64,000 bases of DNA from Streptomyces shenzhenensis (GCF_003688995.1 NZ_PENI01000024.1:1-64000); one strand, 5' to 3'. Shown: positions 23,289-32,337, counted from the first letter of the stretch. Numbers and translations: made by a program. Notes: generated from the sequence alone by a model not told the origin.

Positions 23289-24008
23289 GTGAATGCCGAT
23301 GAAATCCGGAAGGAAAAGCAGAAGATTCGGGAAGGGGTGTGGTCGCTGCTTGACAGTAAGAAAGCAGTATTGACCGAAGCGGCCGGCCGCATCCCGTTTT
23401 TCTTTGGCGCAGATTCCGCCGCTCTCCGTCTCGCCGCCCATCCTGCCTGGAAGGCGGCTCGTGTCATCAAGGCAGTTCCGGACAAAGCTCAGATGGCAGT
23501 GAGAGAGCGGGCTCTCGAAGAAGGAAAGCGGGTTTACATGGCTGCACCAAAACTTGCCGCCGCCAAGCCCTTCTATTTTCTGGATCCCGAAACTCTAGCC
23601 ATTTCTGCCAGGGAAGCCGCCGACAGGCGAACAGCGGCTCAATATGCAATCCCTGTAGACCTTGATGAAATGCCGCCCGTTGATCTGGTGGTATGCGGCA
23701 GTGTGGCCGTCAACTCGCGCGGTGCTCGACTCGGCAAAGGTGCTGGCTACGCGGATATTGAAGTGGCCCTTCTGCAAGAAGCTGGACTGATAGGGCCTGA
23801 CGTGCTCATCGCGACTACGGTGCATGAGTTGCAAGTGATCGATAGAGGGCTTCCGGAATCTACCCATGACTTCCGGGTCGACCTAATTATCACGCCGGAG
23901 AGAATCATTGAATGCCCGCCCCATGAGCGGCCTCGGGGGATTATCTGGGACTCTCTGAACCCGGAGATGATCGCGGAGATTCCAGCTCTGGCAAACCGCA
24001 GGTCTTGA
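23289..24008 (+). CDS. 5-formyltetrahydrofolate cyclo-ligase-like protein (COG0212 paralogue)
   Basis: A 239-residue protein of the MTHFS fold. The C-terminal loop reads RGARLGKGAGYADIEVALL near residue 142; true cyclo-ligases have GxGGGYYDR there, while GKGxGYADxE marks a paralogous group (5-FCL-like) linked by comparative genomics to thiamin metabolism. The N-terminus MNADEIRKEKQKIREGVWSL lacks the strong basic ATP loop of true enzymes. GTG at 23289 follows GGGAGGGG. It is cotranscribed with the HTH/TPR gene and shares its less GC-biased codon use. The partner regulator and the role are unknown. Confidence 0.8.
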   Translation: MNADEIRKEKQKIREGVWSLLDSKKAVLTEAAGRIPFFFGADSAALRLAAHPAWKAARVIKAVPDKAQMAVRERALEEGKRVYMAAPKLAAAKPFYFLDPETLAISAREAADRRTAAQYAIPVDLDEMPPVDLVVCGSVAVNSRGARLGKGAGYADIEVALLQEAGLIGPDVLIATTVHELQVIDRGLPESTHDFRVDLIITPERIIECPPHERPRGIIWDSLNPEMIAEIPALANRRS

Positions 24009-24099
24009 ATGGTCAGCGCTGATTGTCTCCAACAGATCGCCATCGTCGGCAGTAGAGCGCCCCGGTCGCGCCATGCCCACCCCTTCCCCGCGTTGCGGG

Positions 24100-24378
24100 C
24101 GCGCCTGCATCTCATGTCCCGGCCCACCGCGGCCTCCGCCGTATCCACCGCGGTCTCCTCCGAGGGGGCCTGCCCGGAGAGGAGGGCGGCGGGCACGCCC
24201 AGTTCCTGGGCGAGCGCGTACAGGATCGGCAGTGACGGAACCTTGAGGCCCCGTTCGATCTGCGACAGGTAGTCGGGCGAGATGCCGACCAGTCCGGCGA
24301 CCGCGTCCTGTCGGCGTCTGCCGCGGTAGTGCCTGATCCGGTCCCCGATGGGCTGGTTCTGTGGGACATCGACCACAC
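24100..24378 (-). pseudogene. Truncated XRE-family regulator
   Basis: From GTG at 24378 the minus strand reads DVPQNQPIGDRIRHYRGRRR followed by VGISPDYLSQIERGLKVPS, a clear XRE helix-turn-helix with the N-terminus of a Streptomyces XRE-TPR regulator. After about 85 residues similarity ends and the rest of the usual 400-residue protein (the TPR part) is absent. The open frame running further left has no recognisable content. The fragment overlaps the wrecked HAD gene on the other strand. Confidence 0.65.
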
Positions 24379-24999
24379 GCTGATGGCGACGCGGGGCCTC
24401 GGGCATGAGCTGTAGGCCGAGGCGTTTCACCAGGTGACCGGCGTGAGGATGCGTGAGCAGGCGGACGTCACCGGGTCCACGGAACGCGAGACGGCGCGGC
24501 TGCACGATGTGCCCTACACCGACGACCTGTTCACGGCGTTCGCCGAAGCGCTCGGGGCCGTGCACTTTGTCGTGCCGCCGAGCTGCGCGAGCGCGGCCAC
24601 GCTCTCCCCGGGGCCGCCGCCGTCCTCTCGGCCGTCGCGGAGCGGGGCGTGCGCCAGCCCGTGGTGACGGGCAACGTGCGTGGGGCCGCAGAGGTGAAGT
24701 TGGCGGTGTTCGGTCTCGACAGTTACCTGAGCCTGGACGATGGCGCGTACGGCGAGGACGGTGAAGGACGGCCCGAGCTACTGCGTGCAGCACTGAAGCG
24801 CGCGGCCGTCCCTCCGGAAGCCGCAGTGCTGCTGGGAGACACGCGCGCCGACGTAGCGGCCGGACGCGAGGCCGGGGTGCGGGTGCTGGCTGTTGCGACC
24901 GGCCGCGCCTCGGCGAGCGACCTGCGCAACGCAGGTGCTGATGTCGTGCTGGGTGACCTGTCGGATGTGCCCCGGGTCGTTGCTGCCATCGGGGCATGA
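24347..24999 (+). pseudogene. HAD hydrolase pseudogene
   Basis: Motif I DGLVLWDIDHTLM is encoded from 24347. An in-frame TAG at 24413-24415 interrupts HEL*AEAF, where relatives usually have Tyr, so a single base change could explain it. A frameshift then occurs near 24560-24600, because PELRERGHALPGAAAVLSAV is read in a different frame from the part before it. The C-terminal half (GNVRGAAEVKLAVFGLDSYL, then VLLGDTRADVAAGREAGV) is intact to TGA at 24999. Relatives are phosphoglycolate-phosphatase-like HADs often paired with XRE regulators. Confidence 0.75.
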
Positions 25000-25005
25000 C
25001 GAAAT

Positions 25006-25047
25006 GGCCCCCACCGCCCGGTGGTTCCCCGGATTCCGGCGGGGGCC
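25006..25047. terminator. Hairpin between the HAD pseudogene and argS
   Basis: GGCCCCC and GGGGGCC form the outer stem, with further pairing possible between CACCGCCCGG and CCGG inside. It serves the minus-strand argS, whose stop is 28 bp away. Confidence 0.5.
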
Positions 25048-25074
25048 GCTCGCGTCTGAGTGGGGTGGCGTGGG

Positions 25075-26853
25075 TCAGAGCCGCTCGGGGGTGCGGATGC
25101 CCAGCAGGCTCATGCCGCGGTGCAGCGTGCGGGCCGTGAGGTCGACGAGGAACAGGCGGTTCGCCCGCTGCTCCGGGGTGTCGGCCTTCAGGACCGGGCA
25201 CTGGTCGTAGAACGCCGTCAGCAGCGCGGCCAGTTGGTAGAGGTACGCGGCCAGCTTGTGCGGCTCGTACGTCGCGGCCACCTCGCGGATGGTCTCGGCG
25301 AACTGGTCCAGATGCAGGCCCAGCGCGCGCTCGGCCGGCGCCAGCGGCAGCTCCGGATGGGCGGCCGGGCGGGCCTCGCCCGCCTTGCGCAGGATCGACT
25401 GGATACGGGCGTACGCGTACTGGAGATAGACCGAGGTGTCGCCGTTGAGCGAGACCATCTGGTCGAGGTCGAACTTGTAGTCCCGCACCGCCGACGTCGA
25501 CAGGTCCGCGTACTTCACCGCGCCGATGCCGACGAACCGGCCGTTCTCGACGATCTCCTCCTCGGTCAGGCCCACCTTCTCGGCCTTCTCGCGGACGACC
25601 GACGTGGCCCGGTCGATCGCCTCGTCCAGGAGGTCGACCAGCCGGACCGTCTCGCCCTCACGCGTCTTGAACGGCTTGCCGTCCTTGCCGAGGACCGTGC
25701 CGAACGCCAGCTGCTGCGCCTTCACGTCCTCGTTCAGCCAGCCCGCCCGGCGGGCCGTCTCGAAGACCATGCGGAAGTGCAGCGACTGGCGGGCGTCGAC
25801 CACGTACAGCAGCGTGTCCGCCTTCAGGTTGAAGACGCGGTCCCGGATCGCCGACAGGTCCGTCGCCGCGTAGCCGTAGCCGCCGTCGGACTTCTGCACG
25901 ATCAGCGGGACCGGCTTGCCGTCCGGGCCCTTGACGTCGTCGAAGAAGACACAGAGCGCGCCTTCGGAGCGGACCGCCACGCCGGACTCCTCCAGGAGGC
26001 GGCAGGTCTCGGCCAGCATCTCGTTGTACCCGGACTCGCCGACGATGTCCGGGTCGCGGATCTCCATGTCCAGCTTCTCGAAGACCGAGAAGAAGTAGAT
26101 CTTCGACTCGTCCACGAACTTCTGCCACATGGCGAGCGTGTGCGGCTCCCCGGCCTGGAGGTCGACCACCCGGCGCCGGGCCCGCGTCTTGAACTCGTCG
26201 TCGGAGTCGAAGTGCTTGCGCGCCGCCTTGTAGAGGCGGTCCAGGTTCGACATCGCCTCCTCGCCCGAGACCGCGGCGTCCGCGCCTGCCTTGTGGTCCA
26301 GCTCGTGCGGGTGCTCGTCCAGGTACTGGATGAGCATGCCGAACTGGGTGCCCCAGTCGCCGATGTGGTGCCGGCGGACCACGTTCTCGCCGGTGAACTC
26401 CAGGATCTGGACCACCGCGTCGCCGATGACGGCCGAGCGCAGATGGCCGACGTGCATCTCCTTCGCCACGTTCGGCTGGGCGTAGTCGATCACCGTCGTG
26501 CCGGGGGCGGGGGCGTACGGCACGCCGAGGCGGTCCGTCTCGTCCGCGTACCGCTCCGCGAGGTTCCGGGTGATCGCGCCGTCGCCGACGGCGATGTTCA
26601 GGAAGCCGGGCCCGGAGACCTCGATGTCCTCGATCACGTCACCGGTGACGACCTGGGAGACGACCTCCGTCGCCAGCTCCCGCGGGTTCGCCTTGGCCTT
26701 CTTGGCGAGCGCCAGGATCCCGTTGGCCTGGAAGTCCGCCCGGTCGCTTCGTCGCAGCAGCGGGTCCGTGGAGTCGGCGTCCGGCAGTGCCGCCGAGAGG
26801 GCCGCCGCGAGACGCTGCTGTACGGAGTCGCTGAGGGACGTGACCGAGGCCAT
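25075..26853 (-). CDS. argS: Arginyl-tRNA synthetase
   Basis: A 592-residue class I synthetase that charges tRNA-Arg. The HIGH-type motif reads PNVAKEMHVGHLRSAVIGD near residue 128. The N-terminal Add-1 domain covers about residues 1-110. The C-terminal DALR anticodon-binding domain includes YLQYAYARIQSILRKAGE and ends with RGMSLLGIRTPERL, as expected. It is divergently arranged with lysS, with the two start codons 136 bp apart, a conserved Streptomyces arrangement. The long plus-strand frame lying across it is an antisense shadow caused by high GC. Confidence 0.97.
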   Translation of the reverse strand: MASVTSLSDSVQQRLAAALSAALPDADSTDPLLRRSDRADFQANGILALAKKAKANPRELATEVVSQVVTGDVIEDIEVSGPGFLNIAVGDGAITRNLAERYADETDRLGVPYAPAPGTTVIDYAQPNVAKEMHVGHLRSAVIGDAVVQILEFTGENVVRRHHIGDWGTQFGMLIQYLDEHPHELDHKAGADAAVSGEEAMSNLDRLYKAARKHFDSDDEFKTRARRRVVDLQAGEPHTLAMWQKFVDESKIYFFSVFEKLDMEIRDPDIVGESGYNEMLAETCRLLEESGVAVRSEGALCVFFDDVKGPDGKPVPLIVQKSDGGYGYAATDLSAIRDRVFNLKADTLLYVVDARQSLHFRMVFETARRAGWLNEDVKAQQLAFGTVLGKDGKPFKTREGETVRLVDLLDEAIDRATSVVREKAEKVGLTEEEIVENGRFVGIGAVKYADLSTSAVRDYKFDLDQMVSLNGDTSVYLQYAYARIQSILRKAGEARPAAHPELPLAPAERALGLHLDQFAETIREVAATYEPHKLAAYLYQLAALLTAFYDQCPVLKADTPEQRANRLFLVDLTARTLHRGMSLLGIRTPERL

Positions 26854-26989
26854 AGGAAGGGGTGCCGTTCTCCTCGTGGGGATGGATAGTCCCCGTCAGT
26901 ATCCCATGGGGGGTAAAGCGGTTTTCCCGGTCGCAGGCCCGTCTGTGACAATGGAGTGTCACCCGTGCAGAAAGAAGGACGTGCCGATC

Positions 26990-28720
26990 GTGGCTCAGAG
27001 CACCGAGACCACCGACTGGGTCTCCCGTTTCGCGGATGAGGTCATCGAGGAGTCGGAGCGTCGGGCCCCAAGCAAACCGGTCGTCGTCGCGTCCGGCCTC
27101 TCCCCCTCCGGCCCGATCCACCTGGGCAACCTGCGCGAGGTCATGACCCCGCACCTGGTCGCCGACGAGATCCGCCGCCGCGGCCACCAGGTCAGGCACC
27201 TGATCTCCTGGGACGACTACGACCGCTACCGCAAGGTCCCGAACGGCGTCGCGGGCGTCGACCCGTCCTGGGCCGAGCACATCGGCAAGCCGCTGACCTC
27301 CGTGCCCGCGCCGAAGGGCTCCGCGTACCCGAACTGGGCCGAGCACTTCAAGGCCGCCATGGTCGAGGCGCTGGCCGAACTGGGCGTGGAGTTCGACGGG
27401 ATCAGCCAGACCGCGCAGTACACCTCCGGCGCCTACCGCGAGCAGGTCCTGCACGCGATGCGGCACCGCGGTGACATCGACGCGATCCTCGCGCAGTACC
27501 GGACCAAGCCGAAGGGCAAGAAGCAGTCGCAGAAGCCGGTCGACGAGGCCGAACTGGAGGCCGAGGAGGGCTCCGGCGCGGCGAGCGAGGACGACGGCAG
27601 CTCCGGCTCCGGCGGCTACTTCCCGTACAAGCCGTACTGCGGCGCCTGCGAGAAGGACCTGACCACCGTCACCGCGTACGACGACGACAGCACCGAGCTG
27701 ACGTACGTCTGCGGCGCCTGCGGCTTCACGGAGACCGTCCGGCTGAGCGAGTTCGACCGCGGCAAGCTGGTGTGGAAGGTCGACTGGCCGATGCGGTGGG
27801 CGTACGAGGGGGTCGTCTTCGAGCCCTCCGGTGTCGACCACTCCTCGCCGGGGTCCAGCTTCCAGGTCGGCGGCCAGATCGTCGGGATCTTCGGCGGCAA
27901 GCAGCCCATCGGGCCGATGTACGCCTTCGTCGGGATCAGCGGCATGGCGAAGATGTCGTCGTCCCGCGGTGGCGTGCCCACGCCGGCCGACGCGCTGAAG
28001 ATCATGGAGCCGCAGCTGCTGCGCTGGCTGTACGCCCGCCGCCGGCCCAACCAGTCCTTCAAGATCGCCTTCGACCAGGAGATCCAGCGCCTGTACGACG
28101 AGTGGGACAAGCTCGCGGGCAAGGTCGCCGAGGGCGCCGCGCTCCCCGGGGACGTGGCCGCCTACACGCGCGCGGTCGGCACGGCCGCCGGCGAGCTGCC
28201 GAGGACGCCGCGTCCGCTGCCGTACCGCACGCTCGCGTCCGTCGCCGACATCACTGCCGGTCACCAGGACCAGGCCCTGCGCATCCTGTCCGAGCTCGAC
28301 CCGGCCGACCCGCTCGGCTCGCTCGACGAGGTGCGGCCGCGGTACGACAGGGCCGAGGCGTGGATCAACACGCAGGTCCCGGCCGACCAGCGCACCATCG
28401 TGCGCGAGGAGCCCGACGCCGAGCTGCTGAAGTCCCTCGACGAGCAGGGGCAGCAGTCGCTGCGGCTGCTGCTCGACGGGCTGGCCGAGCACTGGTCGCT
28501 GGACGGGCTGACCCACCTCGTGTACGGCGTGCCCAAGGTGCAGGCCGGGTTCTCCGCCGACGCCACGCCGAAGGAGCTGCCGCCGGAGATCAAGACCGCC
28601 CAGCGGTCGTTCTTCGCGCTGCTGTACCACCTGCTCGTCGGCCGTGACACCGGCCCGCGCCTGCCCACGCTGCTGCTGGCGGTCGGCCAGGACCGGGTAC
28701 GGGCCCTGCTCGGCGAGTGA
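26990..28720 (+). CDS. lysS: Class I lysyl-tRNA synthetase
   Basis: A 576-residue archaeal-type (class I) LysRS, the form used by Streptomyces instead of or beside the class II enzyme. HIGH equivalent: LSPSGPIHLGNLREVM near residue 40. KMSKS equivalent: ISGMAKMSSSRGG near residue 321. A CxxC zinc ribbon with YCGACEKD and YVCGACGF (about residues 215-245) interrupts the catalytic domain, preceded by a Glu/Ser/Gly-rich linker (about 185-205). GTG at 26990 is chosen; a GTG at 26981 in frame would add three residues. It ends in a strong terminator. Confidence 0.95.
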   Translation: MAQSTETTDWVSRFADEVIEESERRAPSKPVVVASGLSPSGPIHLGNLREVMTPHLVADEIRRRGHQVRHLISWDDYDRYRKVPNGVAGVDPSWAEHIGKPLTSVPAPKGSAYPNWAEHFKAAMVEALAELGVEFDGISQTAQYTSGAYREQVLHAMRHRGDIDAILAQYRTKPKGKKQSQKPVDEAELEAEEGSGAASEDDGSSGSGGYFPYKPYCGACEKDLTTVTAYDDDSTELTYVCGACGFTETVRLSEFDRGKLVWKVDWPMRWAYEGVVFEPSGVDHSSPGSSFQVGGQIVGIFGGKQPIGPMYAFVGISGMAKMSSSRGGVPTPADALKIMEPQLLRWLYARRRPNQSFKIAFDQEIQRLYDEWDKLAGKVAEGAALPGDVAAYTRAVGTAAGELPRTPRPLPYRTLASVADITAGHQDQALRILSELDPADPLGSLDEVRPRYDRAEAWINTQVPADQRTIVREEPDAELLKSLDEQGQQSLRLLLDGLAEHWSLDGLTHLVYGVPKVQAGFSADATPKELPPEIKTAQRSFFALLYHLLVGRDTGPRLPTLLLAVGQDRVRALLGE

Positions 28721-28736
28721 CCCCGGCTCCATGAGA

Positions 28737-28771
28737 GGGGGCGCCCGGTGAACACCGGGCGCCCCCCTTTT
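28737..28771 (+). terminator. Intrinsic terminator of lysS
   Basis: GGGGGCGCCCGGTG pairs with CACCGGGCGCCCCC in a perfect 14-bp stem with a 2-nt loop and is followed by CTTTT. It starts 17 bp past the stop codon. Confidence 0.92.
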
Positions 28772-28800
28772 CCGTCGGTTTTCCGTCGGTTTTCCGTCGG
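28768..28800 (+). repeat. Three perfect 11-bp tandem repeats
   Basis: TTTTCCGTCGG is repeated three times without a mismatch, immediately after the lysS terminator. It extends the terminator's T-run into three T-tracts, which may have arisen by slippage. Confidence 0.9.
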
Positions 28801-28819
28801 TCCCGCCGGCCGGGGCAGG

Positions 28820-30229
28820 TCAGGCGATGTGGTCCTCTTCCAGTTCCGCGGTGTGGCGGTTGGTGAAGCGGTTGACCATGCGCTTGGCCTCCTCCGCGGG
28901 CAGCGGCGTGCCGTACTCGGCCTCGACGTTGTCACCGAACTCGCGCGGGGTCGGATAGCTGCCGTTGATCGACTTCTTGAACACCTGGTAGTACGCGTCC
29001 TCGTCCGGCTCCGGGGCCGGGGTGCCGCCGCCCTCGCCCAGCTCCCGGGTGCGGTTCGGGCCCACCGGGATCGGGAAGCTGCCGGTGTCCTCGGGGGAGA
29101 AGGCGGGCGGCTCGGGCTCCTGGTACCGCTGCTCCTGGTACGGCACGTCGACCTGCCGGTCCTGGTGCGGCTGCTCCTGGTACGGCCCGCCCGGCCGCTG
29201 GTCCGGGTACTGCTGACCCTCGAACCACTGCTGCTCGTACTGCGCGTCGGGACCGTGGCCGGGGCCGTACCCGGGCTCGTACGCCGGGTCGTAGCCCGGG
29301 TCGAACGCGGGGTCGTAACCGCCCTGGTAGTCGACGGACTGGGGGTTCTTCTGGAACCAGGGGCTCTGCTCCGGATCCTGCGCGGACTCCGGCTGCCCGT
29401 CCTCCTGCCGGACGGGCCCAGGGGGCTCCTCGACGGCGGGCGCCGGCTGCTGCTGGGCGGGCGCCGGCTCGGCGGTCCGGTCGGGGGCGACGGCCGCAGG
29501 CAGCTCCGCCTGCTGGGGCGGCGCGGGTATCAGCATCGGTTCTATGCCCGCCGCCGCCAGGCCCGAGGGCGCCGTCTCCCCGAGCGGTACCCCGTACTTG
29601 GCCAGCCGCAGCGGCATCAGGGACTCCACCGGCGCCTTCCTGCGCCACGCCCGGCCGAAGCGGGAGCGCAGCCGCGCCTGGTACACGAGACGCTCCTGCT
29701 CCAGCTTGATCACCTGCTCGTAGGAGCGCAGCTCCCACAGCTTCATGCGGCGCCACAGCAGGAACGTCGGGATGGGCGAGAGCAGCCAGCGGGTGAGGCG
29801 GACGCCCTCCATGTGCTTGTCCGCCGTGATGTCGGCGATACGGCCGATGGCGTGCCGGGCGGCCTCGACCGACACGACGAAGAGGATCGGGATCACCGCG
29901 TGCATGCCCACGCCCAGCGGGTCCGGCCAGGCCGCGGCGCCGTTGAACGCGATCGTCGCCGCGGTCAGCAGCCAGGCCGTCTGGCGCAGCAGCGGGAAGG
30001 GGATGCGGATCCAGGTCAGGAGCAGGTCGAGGGCGAGCAGGACGCAGATGCCCGCGTCGATGCCGATCGGGAAGACGTAGGAGAAATCCCCGAACCCCTT
30101 CTTGAGGGCCAGCTCGCGGACTGCCGCGTAGGACCCGGCGAAGCCGATGCCGGCGATGATCACGGCGCCGGTCACGACCACGCCGATGAGAACGCGGTGC
30201 ATCCGGGTCAGCTGGATTGGCGCGGCCAC
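28820..30229 (-). CDS. DUF2637 membrane protein with low-complexity cytoplasmic tail
   Basis: A 469-residue protein. The N-terminal 145 residues hold four hydrophobic segments (IGVVVTGAVIIAGIGFAGSY is the first) and match DUF2637, also known from Spd-type plasmid-spread proteins. A basic region (LWELRSYEQVIKLEQERLVY) follows, then a long Pro/Gln/Glu-rich stretch with tandem GYDPAxDPGYDPA-like units at about residues 305-325. The C-terminal 60 residues, DEDAYYQVFKKSINGSYPTP onward, resemble a small folded domain. GTG at 30229 follows GGGAGGGG and is preferred over an upstream ATG at 30265. Function unknown. Confidence 0.82.
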   Translation of the reverse strand: MAAPIQLTRMHRVLIGVVVTGAVIIAGIGFAGSYAAVRELALKKGFGDFSYVFPIGIDAGICVLLALDLLLTWIRIPFPLLRQTAWLLTAATIAFNGAAAWPDPLGVGMHAVIPILFVVSVEAARHAIGRIADITADKHMEGVRLTRWLLSPIPTFLLWRRMKLWELRSYEQVIKLEQERLVYQARLRSRFGRAWRRKAPVESLMPLRLAKYGVPLGETAPSGLAAAGIEPMLIPAPPQQAELPAAVAPDRTAEPAPAQQQPAPAVEEPPGPVRQEDGQPESAQDPEQSPWFQKNPQSVDYQGGYDPAFDPGYDPAYEPGYGPGHGPDAQYEQQWFEGQQYPDQRPGGPYQEQPHQDRQVDVPYQEQRYQEPEPPAFSPEDTGSFPIPVGPNRTRELGEGGGTPAPEPDEDAYYQVFKKSINGSYPTPREFGDNVEAEYGTPLPAEEAKRMVNRFTNRHTAELEEDHIA

Positions 30230-30320
30230 CCGTATTCCCCTCCCCTTGCGTGTGGTTGCGCGCAACAGGGTGGCACATGTGTGCGGCGCGCGTGTCGCCG
30301 GTCCGTCAGCAGGCCGTTGG

Positions 30321-31163
30321 TCAGCTCTTCTTGGCGGGCTCGGACGGGGAGGGTGACTTGGACGCCGACGCGGACGGAGCGTTGTCCCCGCTGTTCGCCG
30401 ACGACACCGCGGCCACGGCCTCCTTGGCGGCCTTCTCCGCGGACTTCGCCAGGTCGCCGGCGTCCGGGGTCTTCTCGCCGGCCAGGCCCGCGCCGTTGTA
30501 GTCGAGGGTGACGACGACGTTCTCGACGCGTGCCACGACCGTCTGCTGCTTGAAGGCGCCTTCCTTCTTCTTCAGGTCGTAGCGCACCACCGTCGCCTCG
30601 TCGCCCGCCCCGGCGAGCGGCTGCGACGTGACGTTCTTGGCCCCGTCGACGGCCTTCGTGTCCTGGACCTGCTTGGTGTAGTACTCCTGCGCCTGCTTGT
30701 CGGCCGCACCGCGGTGGGTGTCGGACTCGAAACGCAGCAGGGAGACGCTCAGCCAGCGGAACTGGGAGCCCTTCACCCCGTTGTCGGCCAGGCTGGTCCA
30801 GGAGCAACTGGCCCGGGACGTGGTGTCGTTCGAACCGCCTTCCTTGCCCGACGCTATCCCCTTCGGGACGAGTTCGCCGAGCGTCTTCTTGGACAGCACG
30901 GCGCACGACTCCGGCAGCTTGCGGTACGCGGCGGCCTGCACGGTGGGCGAGGGGCTCACGGAGCTGCCGCTCGCGCTGCTGCTCGGGGACGGTGCGGACG
31001 CGCCGTCCTGGGAGCCGGAGTCCGAGGAGCAGCCGGCGGCGACGAATACCGCCGGAACGGCGGCCGCGCAGACAAGGACACGGCGCAGCCTCCCCGCTCG
31101 CCGGTCACGCTGATCACGCTGGTCGTCTCGCTGGTCTGCTCGCTGCATGGTTCCTTCACTCAT
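30321..31163 (-). CDS. DUF3558 lipoprotein
   Basis: A 280-residue lipoprotein. The charged start is followed by RRVLVCAAAVPAVFVAAGCS, with the lipobox AAGC near residue 45. A Ser/Pro linker follows, then a DUF3558-type domain (YRKLPESCAVLSKKTLGELV with later Cys and Trp) and another Ser/Pro/Lys tail. It would be anchored to the outer face of the cytoplasmic membrane. ATG at 31163 is used; ATG at 31148 is equally possible and an upstream GTG at 31205 less so. A DUF3558 paralogue lies upstream on the same strand. Confidence 0.82.
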   Translation of the reverse strand: MSEGTMQRADQRDDQRDQRDRRAGRLRRVLVCAAAVPAVFVAAGCSSDSGSQDGASAPSPSSSASGSSVSPSPTVQAAAYRKLPESCAVLSKKTLGELVPKGIASGKEGGSNDTTSRASCSWTSLADNGVKGSQFRWLSVSLLRFESDTHRGAADKQAQEYYTKQVQDTKAVDGAKNVTSQPLAGAGDEATVVRYDLKKKEGAFKQQTVVARVENVVVTLDYNGAGLAGEKTPDAGDLAKSAEKAAKEAVAAVSSANSGDNAPSASASKSPSPSEPAKKS

Positions 31164-31280
31164 GACGCTCGTGGTCCTGCGGTCTGATCGGGTCCGGGGG
31201 GCCACGGTACGCGGTGAAGGAGCTGTGCGGTTCCGGTACGCGCGCCTCGCGGAGCGCCCCGGAGGCGGGCGAACGGGCGG

Positions 31281-32123
31281 CTAGCCGCCCAGCGAATCGG
31301 CCAGCTGCGCGGCCAGATTCCGCGCCCTGTCCTGCATTTCCTCGCTGTCCGGGGTCACGCCGACGGTCGCCGGCTGCTCCGCGTACTCGATGGTCACGAT
31401 CACGTTGGACGTGCGGAACACCACAGTCACCGTCCGCTGTGCGGCCGTCGAACCCGAGCCGCCGAGCTGGTCGTCGAGGAAGGACTCGTCGCCCAGGCCG
31501 TCGAGCACGCGCGGCTGGAGGCCGGACGAAGTGGCACCGCCGGACGCGCCGGCCGAGGGGGAGGCGGGCGAGGCCGAGGACGAGACGCTGGGCGAGGCGC
31601 CGGTGGACGGTTCGCCGCCGGCCGCGGGCGCCGAGGGAGCCGAGGGAGAGGAGGAAGAGCCGGACGCGCTGGGCTCGGGCAGGTCGGCCGCCGTCTCCTT
31701 GGCCGCGAACAGGTTCTGCGCCTGGTCGTCGTCGCTGACGGCGTTGTCGTACGACACGACCCGCTCGAAGTCGACGAGGAGATGGTCGGTGGCGTCGGTG
31801 GACTCGACCTTCCAACGGCAGCCGACCTTGCGGTCGGTGTCGTACGTCAGTGTCGCGGTGCCCTCGTACGCCCTGGTCCGCTGGTCCTGGTCGGTCATCT
31901 GCTTGATGCCGGGCAGCAGGGAGTCGAGGGTGCCGCGGCCGATCACGCCGCAGGGTTCGGGGAGTGTGCGGTACTTGCCCGGCTGGGCCGCCGCGGCCGC
32001 CGTGCCGGCGTCGCCCGGGTTCGCGTTGTCCGTCGACCCCTTGTCGCCGGACCCGCCGGTGCAGCCGGCCAGCAGCGCCGTCAGGAGAGCGGCGGTGCCG
32101 ATTGCGTACGCCTTCCGCTGCAC
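31281..32123 (-). CDS. DUF3558 lipoprotein, paralogue
   Basis: A 280-residue lipoprotein starting MQRKAYAIGTAALLTALLAG and CTGG, lipobox LAGC near residue 21. The domain opens YRTLPEPCGVIGRGTLDSLL, parallel to the YRKLPESCAVL of the downstream gene, so the two are duplicates with long Ser/Pro/Ala inserts. GTG at 32123 follows AGGA with 9 nt spacing. The two lipoprotein genes and the DUF2637 gene run on the same strand with gaps of 117 and 91 bp and may form one surface-related unit. The binding partner is unknown. Confidence 0.85.
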   Translation of the reverse strand: MQRKAYAIGTAALLTALLAGCTGGSGDKGSTDNANPGDAGTAAAAAQPGKYRTLPEPCGVIGRGTLDSLLPGIKQMTDQDQRTRAYEGTATLTYDTDRKVGCRWKVESTDATDHLLVDFERVVSYDNAVSDDDQAQNLFAAKETAADLPEPSASGSSSSPSAPSAPAAGGEPSTGASPSVSSSASPASPSAGASGGATSSGLQPRVLDGLGDESFLDDQLGGSGSTAAQRTVTVVFRTSNVIVTIEYAEQPATVGVTPDSEEMQDRARNLAAQLADSLGG

Positions 32124-32337
32124 GGTCAGGGTCCTCTCGACGGTGTCGGTGCGTTCGGTGTTCCAGTGTCCCCGCTGGTTATTCGCTTGCCGCAGCGGGG
32201 CGCCCCCTGGAGACAATGTGTATCGCACGCGCTGCCGTACACGCCGGTCCGTTGTCGCTTTTCGTCGATCTTGGCGTCTGTTTTGCGGTTTGTCGCTTCC
32301 AGGGCTTTTGCTGACTTCTCGGGGGAATGAGGAAGAC

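Noticed and set aside
25060..26889. 609-codon plus-strand open frame across argS
   Set aside because: It is fully antisense to argS, whose motifs are clear. High GC produces such shadow frames throughout the window.
31390..32337. In-frame extension of rtcB upstream
   Set aside because: It lies antisense to a DUF3558 gene; the conserved RtcB starts MSYVEIPGAKVP at 32338 behind GAGGAA.
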